Shown piece after piece: positions 6,625-9,712 of a DNA stretch of 9,712 nucleotides (the stretch's first letter is position 1; each line of letters starts with the position of its first letter). The position numbers and the translations under genes were made by a program. The stretch lies in contig CALTXP010000061.1 of NCBI GenBank assembly GCA_943913325.1, forward strand, positions 1 through 9,712. Direction: 5' to 3'. The stretch is from an uncultured Anaerococcus sp. (GTDB lineage: Bacteria; Bacillota; Clostridia; Tissierellales; Peptoniphilaceae). The notes beneath the pieces were generated by a model that was not told where the DNA came from, did no database searches, and saw only the letters and a list, made by a program, of their open reading frames with translations.

Positions 6625-6720
6625 AAAAAAATAGAGATCTCTCTGTGCATTCGCTACGTTAATTTAGTCGAGATGTATTATTGTATGCTAATCCATTTCG
6701 AGTGAAGAGGAGAGGTCTCT
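6625..6720 (-). terminator. thiH: Terminator-like repeat hairpin downstream of thiH
   Basis: On the minus strand AGAGACCTCTCC (from 6720) can pair with a GAGAGATCTCT-type arm, with a second short complementarity near the loop. The sequence then reads A followed by T7 (6631-6625). It starts 33 nt past the thiH stop and is the first of five similar hairpins. It is the best available candidate for the 3' end of the thi operon transcript. The long imperfect stem makes its efficiency uncertain. Confidence 0.45.
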
Positions 6721-6735
6721 AAATTATATATCATT

Positions 6736-6755
6736 GCTTATATTATAAGCTTTTT
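6736..6755 (+). terminator. Short hairpin with T-tract facing the thiH 3' end (weak)
   Basis: GCTTATA (6736-6742) and TATAAGC (6744-6750) form a short hairpin followed by T5 on the + strand. On the minus strand there is no T-run after it. If functional it would stop transcription leaving the repeat array toward thiH. The stem is short and A/T-rich, so support is weak. Confidence 0.3.
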
Positions 6756-7914
6756 ATAAATTTATATAGTCAGTAAAAACTGCGGTCATTCCTATATTAT
6801 TTAGATCATTTACTACGTCATCAGTACTTCTTTTATCATCTATTTCAAATTGACTTCCGCCACCATTTTCGCTTTTCTTAGACCTATGACCTATAGAAGT
6901 ATCTACTGATGCAGATACTTTTGTAGCTGCATATTTTACAGCTAGATTTCTAAAGTCTCTTGATTCTCTGGTAGATAAGGTTATGGATGCATATGGTAAG
7001 AACGTTCTAATTGCTAATAATATTTGGAAAAATTTCTTATCGTCTACTATATTTTTAAATATAAGGCTTTCATCTGCTCCATGAGTAGGTCTTATCCTTG
7101 GTAAGGATATAGCTATTTCTGCATCTGGATATTTTTGTTGGATTAGGCTTGCATGAATTCCTAATTTGAAGGCTTCTTCTATAGGATCACCTAGACCAAA
7201 AAGTGTTCCAAATCCCACTCCTCTCATACCACCCATAAGAGCTCTTTCTTGAGTATCTATTCTATAAGAGAATGATCTTTTATGTCCTGCTGGATGGTAG
7301 AAATCGTAGTATTTTTTATTATAGGATTCTTGAAAAACTGTCACAAAATCAGCACCAGCTGATCTTAATTTTTTATAATCATCGACATTTGCTGGATATA
7401 CTTCTATACCAATTACTTTAAAATACCTTTTAGCAATTTTGCAAGCTCTTGCTATATAGTCTATTGATGAAAATTTTTCACTTTCACCTGTAAGAATCAA
7501 TACATCTTCTATACCAGTTGCTGCAAGGGCTGCCATTTCAGCTTCTATCTCATCAAAGTCAAGCTTAGCTCTTTTGATATCACTTTGAGCTCTAAACCCA
7601 CAATATTTGCAAGAGTTTTCACAGTAGTTTGCTATGTAAATAGGGGAGAAGAGTGTTACATTATTACCAAAATATCTTATTCTTTTTTCATAAGACTTAT
7701 TAGCCATATCTTCTAGGAATTTTCCATCTTTATCATTTAAGAGATTATAAAAATCTTGATAGGATAGACTCTCTTTTTCCATAGATGATATTATATCAGC
7801 ATCATTGACTTCGTTATCCTTGATTTTTTCATATATACTATCAATTTTACTTTTTATATCTGAATCGATTATGTCCATTCCTGGAAAATAATCTTCTACA
7901 CTTTTTATATTCAT
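6754..7914 (-). CDS. thiH: 2-iminoacetate (dehydroglycine) synthase ThiH, radical SAM
   Basis: ThiH cleaves L-tyrosine by radical SAM chemistry to give dehydroglycine and p-cresol; dehydroglycine is the glycine-derived precursor that ThiG uses for the thiazole ring. The radical SAM cluster motif is C98-E-N-S-C102-K-Y-C105-GF (counted from ATG 7914). Other ThiH-like segments are SPIYIANYCENSC, ILTGESEKF, VYPANVDDY, VFQESYNKKYYDFYHP and SLPRIRPTHGA. The C-terminal part contains LSTRES and SASVDTSIGH. Length is about 386 residues, close to the family norm. The preferred start is ATG 7914-7912, right after the thiG stop (TAATATG). A TTG at 7923 would add three residues and overlap thiG by 8 nt. 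No strong ribosome site is seen, so translation is probably coupled to thiG. The enzyme is oxygen-sensitive, which fits an anaerobe. Confidence 0.95.
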   Translation of the reverse strand: MNIKSVEDYFPGMDIIDSDIKSKIDSIYEKIKDNEVNDADIISSMEKESLSYQDFYNLLNDKDGKFLEDMANKSYEKRIRYFGNNVTLFSPIYIANYCENSCKYCGFRAQSDIKRAKLDFDEIEAEMAALAATGIEDVLILTGESEKFSSIDYIARACKIAKRYFKVIGIEVYPANVDDYKKLRSAGADFVTVFQESYNKKYYDFYHPAGHKRSFSYRIDTQERALMGGMRGVGFGTLFGLGDPIEEAFKLGIHASLIQQKYPDAEIAISLPRIRPTHGADESLIFKNIVDDKKFFQILLAIRTFLPYASITLSTRESRDFRNLAVKYAATKVSASVDTSIGHRSKKSENGGGSQFEIDDKRSTDDVVNDLNNIGMTAVFTDYINL

Positions 7915-7915
7915 A

Positions 7916-8686
7916 TTAATCAAAAAAGTCCCTTAGTGGGCTTGATGGATCTGCGCCCTTATTTAAAATTCTGCCTGGTTTGGATAGATAGGCAAGTCTA
8001 CCAGCTTTGATACCTAGTTTAAAGGCTTCTGCCATCATAGTTATATCTCCAGAGCTTGCTATGCCTGTATTTGCCATGATTGCGGCAGCACCCATTTCCA
8101 TAGCTTCTGCAGCTTGTGATGGTGTTCCTATGCCTGCATCTACTATAACTGGTAGGTCGATTTCATCTATGATTATTTTTATGAAGTCTTTTGTAGCTAG
8201 ACCCTTATTTGAACCTATTGGACTTGCAAGCGGCATGATTGCAGCAGCTCCAGCATCTCTTAGATCACGAGCGTAGTTTAAGTCTGGATACATATATGGT
8301 AGTACAACGAAGTCTTCTTTGGCCAAAACTTCTGTAGCTTTTAGAGTTTCAGCATTATCTGGTAAGAGATACTTGGTATCTCTCATAATCTCTATTTTTA
8401 CAAAGTTTCCACAACCCATTTCACGTGCTAATCTAGCAATTCTAATAGCCTCATCTGCATTTCGTGCTCCTGATGTGTTTGGAATGATTGTAATATCTTT
8501 TGGTATGTAGTTTAAAATATTTGCTACGTTTTTTGTATTTGCTCTTCTTAAAGCTACTGTTATCATTTGCGCCCCTGCACTTTTGATAGCAGCATCTATT
8601 AGAGATGGTGAATATTTTCCACTCCCTAGAATAAATCTAGAAGAAAATTTCTTACCTCCCAGTTCTAAATAATCTTCATTTTCCAT
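7916..8686 (-). CDS. thiG: Thiazole synthase ThiG
   Basis: This 256-residue TIM-barrel enzyme forms the thiazole phosphate carboxylate from 1-deoxy-D-xylulose 5-phosphate, ThiS thiocarboxylate and dehydroglycine. The Schiff-base lysine is K97 in NFVKIEIMRD. Other ThiG landmarks are SRFILGSGKYSP near the N-terminus, VALRRAN, IIPNTSGARNADEA, VLPYMYPDL, GAAAIMPLASPIGSNKGL, VDAGIGTPSQAAEAMEMGA and NTGIASSGD. Length is normal. The start is ATG at 8686 with AAGGAG (8698-8693) 6 nt upstream. The first 11 bases overlap the end of thiF. It is co-transcribed with thiS, thiF and thiH. Confidence 0.96.
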   Translation of the reverse strand: MENEDYLELGGKKFSSRFILGSGKYSPSLIDAAIKSAGAQMITVALRRANTKNVANILNYIPKDITIIPNTSGARNADEAIRIARLAREMGCGNFVKIEIMRDTKYLLPDNAETLKATEVLAKEDFVVLPYMYPDLNYARDLRDAGAAAIMPLASPIGSNKGLATKDFIKIIIDEIDLPVIVDAGIGTPSQAAEAMEMGAAAIMANTGIASSGDITMMAEAFKLGIKAGRLAYLSKPGRILNKGADPSSPLRDFFD

Positions 8687-9290
8687 AATAATCTCCTTGT
8701 ATAAATTTTATAGCACTTAGGGCTTCAAGATTTGCTATAAGTGAGACATAGGCTAAATACAATCCTTCATCCGGGTTTGAATTAAAGTCACCTATCATAG
8801 TTACATTTTCTATTTTTTTTATCTTTATATCTGAAAGCTCGCCAAGTCCTGAAACTCCTGATCCTGTGATGAGGTATTTGTCATCTCTTCCTATAAAGTA
8901 GTCAAATAGCATGGTTTTAGATTCTTTATTATCAAATGCCTCTATAAAGATATCTGTCTTATCTACAATAGTATCCATAGTTTCTGTTGTTAGATATATA
9001 TTTTTGCTATGGCATTTTACATAGGGAAGGGTGGTTTCTATTTTCTTTTTGGTAAGCTCTGCCTTATCCCCTCCAAGTTCATCAATTGTATAATTTTGAC
9101 GATTGAGATTGGAGTATTCCACCTTATCAAAGTCATATAGGTATAGTTCTCCTATACCGCTGCGGGCTAGGGTCATGGCAATGTTTGACCCTAATCCACC
9201 ACATCCTAGAATAGAAACTTTAGCATTTTTTAGCTTTTCATTAACTCTAGGATCTTGTCTTTTTAAAACCTTCTCTCTAATCTGATCCAT
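8676..9290 (-). CDS. thiF: Sulfur carrier protein ThiS adenylyltransferase ThiF (short, family 2)
   Basis: ThiF activates the C-terminal glycine of ThiS with ATP so that sulfur can be loaded as a thiocarboxylate. This 204-residue protein is the E1-like nucleotide-binding core only. It has the P-loop-like motif ILGCGGLGSNIA, then YDFDKVEYSNLNRQNY, which includes the aspartate and the N-R-Q signature, then GGDKAELTKK and IFIEAFDNKE. Compared with ThiF/MoeB of about 245 residues it lacks the C-terminal zinc-binding CxxC pair and its crossover cysteine, matching the short ThiF family common in clostridia. The start is ATG 9290. It begins 1 nt after the thiS stop (TGATATG), and its ribosome site GGAGG lies within the codons for the thiS C-terminal glycines. 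Confidence 0.93.
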   Translation of the reverse strand: MDQIREKVLKRQDPRVNEKLKNAKVSILGCGGLGSNIAMTLARSGIGELYLYDFDKVEYSNLNRQNYTIDELGGDKAELTKKKIETTLPYVKCHSKNIYLTTETMDTIVDKTDIFIEAFDNKESKTMLFDYFIGRDDKYLITGSGVSGLGELSDIKIKKIENVTMIGDFNSNPDEGLYLAYVSLIANLEALSAIKFIQGDYYGK

Positions 9291-9302
9291 ATCAACCTCC
9301 TC
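9291..9302 (-). promoter_or_regulatory. thiF: thiF ribosome binding site embedded in the thiS Gly-Gly-Gly codons
   Basis: The thiS end is GGA GGA GGT TGA on the minus strand, and this same G-rich tract is the Shine-Dalgarno sequence for thiF ATG 9290. The conserved glycine tail and the next gene's translation signal therefore share bases. Confidence 0.75.
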
Positions 9303-9489
9303 CTACAAATGAAAATACTTCTATATTTGATCCATTTTCTAAGATATATTCTTTAAAATTTTCTCTTTTTACCAACTTTTCATTAACTTCAACAGCTACA
9401 AAGTCTGGGTTAAAGTTACTCCTTTTAAGCAATTCATATAAACTTTCATTTTCTATAAATTGGCTTTCTTTAGAATTTATTTTTAGCAT
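9292..9489 (-). CDS. thiS: Sulfur carrier protein ThiS
   Basis: This 65-residue ubiquitin-fold sulfur carrier is MLKINSKESQFIEN... ending in NIEVFSFVGGG. The C-terminal Gly-Gly is the site adenylated by ThiF and thiocarboxylated, then used by ThiG. Internal features FVAVEVNEKLVKRE and the spacing to the tail are typical of ThiS. The correct start is ATG 9489: AGGAGG (9502-9497) lies 7 nt upstream. A longer frame back to 9537 would run through the terminator hairpin and ribosome site and is rejected. It is the first gene of thiSFGH and lies directly under riboswitch control. Confidence 0.93.
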   Translation of the reverse strand: MLKINSKESQFIENESLYELLKRSNFNPDFVAVEVNEKLVKRENFKEYILENGSNIEVFSFVGGG

Positions 9490-9496
9490 ATTTTCA

Positions 9497-9504
9497 CCTC
9501 CTTT
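9497..9504 (-). promoter_or_regulatory. thiS: thiS ribosome binding site
   Basis: On the minus strand AAAGGAGGTG precedes ATG 9489 by 7 nt. It fixes the thiS start and lies just past the T-tract of the proximal terminator-like hairpin, so termination would remove it from the transcript. Confidence 0.85.
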
Positions 9505-9507
9505 ATT

Positions 9508-9556
9508 AAAAAAACGCGAAGGAAATACCATACCCATGGTGGTATGCCCCTTCGCG
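9508..9556 (-). terminator. thiS: Second, promoter-proximal terminator-like hairpin before thiS
   Basis: On the minus strand CGCGAAGG (9556-9549) pairs with CCTTCGCG (9522-9515). The inner complementary tract CATACCA/TGGTAT extends the stem, and T7 (9514-9508) follows immediately. It lies 4-10 nt before the thiS ribosome site. The GC-rich base and U7 tract are those of an efficient intrinsic terminator. Confidence 0.75.
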
Positions 9557-9614
9557 CCTAATGCACTCTAAAAAAACATTATCTAATTTCTAAGAGACTT
9601 AAAAATTATAAAAT

Positions 9615-9640
9615 AAAAAGACCCTCCTGAGAGAGTCTTT
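9615..9640 (-). terminator. TPP riboswitch expression-platform terminator
   Basis: On the minus strand AAAGACTCT (9640-9632) pairs with AGGGTCTTT (9625-9617) through 9 positions with one G-U, around a 6-nt loop. T-rich sequence (TTTTTATTTT) follows. It lies about 20 nt after the aptamer core, so it is the expected ligand-dependent terminator. Confidence 0.75.
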
Positions 9641-9697
9641 AAAACTTAGCCTATTAATTAGCTTTCTTTCGTCGGTATTAGCCGCATCAAGTTTTAA
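9639..9697 (-). promoter_or_regulatory. Candidate antiterminator pairing of the TPP riboswitch
   Basis: TTAAAACTT inside the aptamer (9697-9689) is perfectly complementary to AAGTTTTAA (9647-9639) just before the terminator. The second arm includes the first bases of the terminator stem. Pairing these 9 bp would break both the aptamer core and the base of the terminator, giving the ON state without ligand. This is inferred from complementarity only. Confidence 0.5.
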
Positions 9698-9712
9698 GGG
9701 TTGACCAAAGTC
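9660..9712 (-). ncRNA. TPP riboswitch (THI element), 3' part, cut by window end
   Basis: On the minus strand the leader reads CAACCCTTAAAACTTGATG, then CGGCTAATACCGACGAAAG. This matches the 3' half of the THI-box consensus (ACCCTT..AACcTGATctGG.TAAtaCC..CGaAGGGA), including the CGG/CCG pair around TAATA. The 5' half with the CTGAGA segment lies beyond position 9712, as do the promoter and start of the transcript. Thiamine pyrophosphate binding should promote termination ahead of thiSFGH. The position directly upstream of a thiazole operon supports the call. Confidence 0.85.

Larger units (their letters stand above)
5982..6722. repeat. Array of tandem palindromic repeats (five full units plus a half)
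   Basis: This region has no gene; it is built of alternating complementary halves. Half L (CCACCTCGAGYGAAG then YGGAGAGGTCTCT) starts at 5982 (degenerate), 6154, 6276, 6449, 6571 and 6693. Half R (AGAGATCTCTCC ... TTTAGTCGAGATGG) ends at 6086, 6258, 6381, 6553 and 6675. Each L-to-R block is 105-106 bp, with GTATAAATTCTTCATAC and A6-7 between the halves. Blocks are separated by 17 bp (three times) or by an identical 68-bp spacer (twice), giving a 122-bp period where the short spacer is used. Read on the minus strand, each R-spacer-L unit folds into a long hairpin followed by U6-7 (units 6034-6181, 6207-6303, 6329-6476, 6502-6595, 6625-6720). The elements look like mobile or amplified intergenic palindromes. 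No transposase is encoded in the window. Confidence 0.85.

Noticed and set aside
5982..6722. CRISPR array
   Set aside because: The repeats are about 105 bp, internally palindromic, and separated by spacers that are themselves repeated; no cas genes are present.
8007..8276. Plus-strand frames within thiG and thiF (also 8319-8510 and 9103-9285)
   Set aside because: They are shadows of well-conserved thi genes on the opposite strand.
54..9489. Functional link between the thiazoline hydrolase-like gene and thiazole synthesis
   Set aside because: The two operons are divergent in strand and 2 kb apart, separated by terminators and repeats, and only the TPP riboswitch controls the thi genes; the similarity is in names only.
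9490..9537. Longer thiS start at 9537
   Set aside because: It would translate the terminator hairpin, the T-tract and the ribosome site (RFFNKGGEN); the strong AGGAGG points to ATG 9489.

Overview
The window is AT-rich DNA, with A/T-ending codons, strong AGGAGG-type ribosome sites and U-tract terminators. This fits a low-GC anaerobic Firmicute. The gene content (ATC-hydrolase operon, a 204-aa family-2 ThiF, ThiH rather than ThiO) suggests a Clostridia/Tissierellia-type anaerobe such as the Peptoniphilaceae. That placement is an inference from gene style, not a match to a known genome.

Left part (1-4708, + strand): one tightly packed catabolic-looking operon. It holds the tail of an unidentified upstream gene (stop overlapping the next start), an L-2-amino-thiazoline-4-carboxylate (ATC) hydrolase-family protein, a wrecked NRAMP-type metal transporter (both ends present, middle deleted), a fumarate reductase/succinate dehydrogenase-like flavoprotein, a stand-alone [2Fe-2S] protein equal to only the N-terminal half of SdhB/FrdB, and an M20 amidohydrolase. 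A decayed SH3b-domain tail and a strong intrinsic terminator follow. A plausible reading is a pathway that opens or hydrolyses a small cyclic or N-acylated (possibly sulfur-containing) amino acid, with a two-component redox step. The substrate cannot be read from the sequence.

Middle (4709-6753): mostly non-coding. It has a solitary copy of a palindromic repeat half with a 22-bp tandem duplication, a possible 36-codon ORF, an A/T inverted repeat, one CPBP-family membrane protease with its own terminator, and then about 740 bp of tandem palindromic repeats. Read on the minus strand, each repeat unit is a long hairpin ending in a U6-U7 tract, so the array looks like five terminator-like elements in series just beyond thiH. 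Part of it arose by a ~295-bp duplication.

Right part (6754-9712, - strand): thiazole-moiety biosynthesis operon thiS-thiF-thiG-thiH with overlapping or touching genes. It is preceded by the 3' part of a TPP riboswitch (cut by the window end), a riboswitch-proximal terminator with a visible candidate antiterminator, and a second terminator-like hairpin directly before the thiS ribosome site. ThiF adenylates the ThiS C-terminal Gly-Gly, ThiH supplies dehydroglycine from tyrosine, and ThiG builds the thiazole. No other thiamine genes are in the window.
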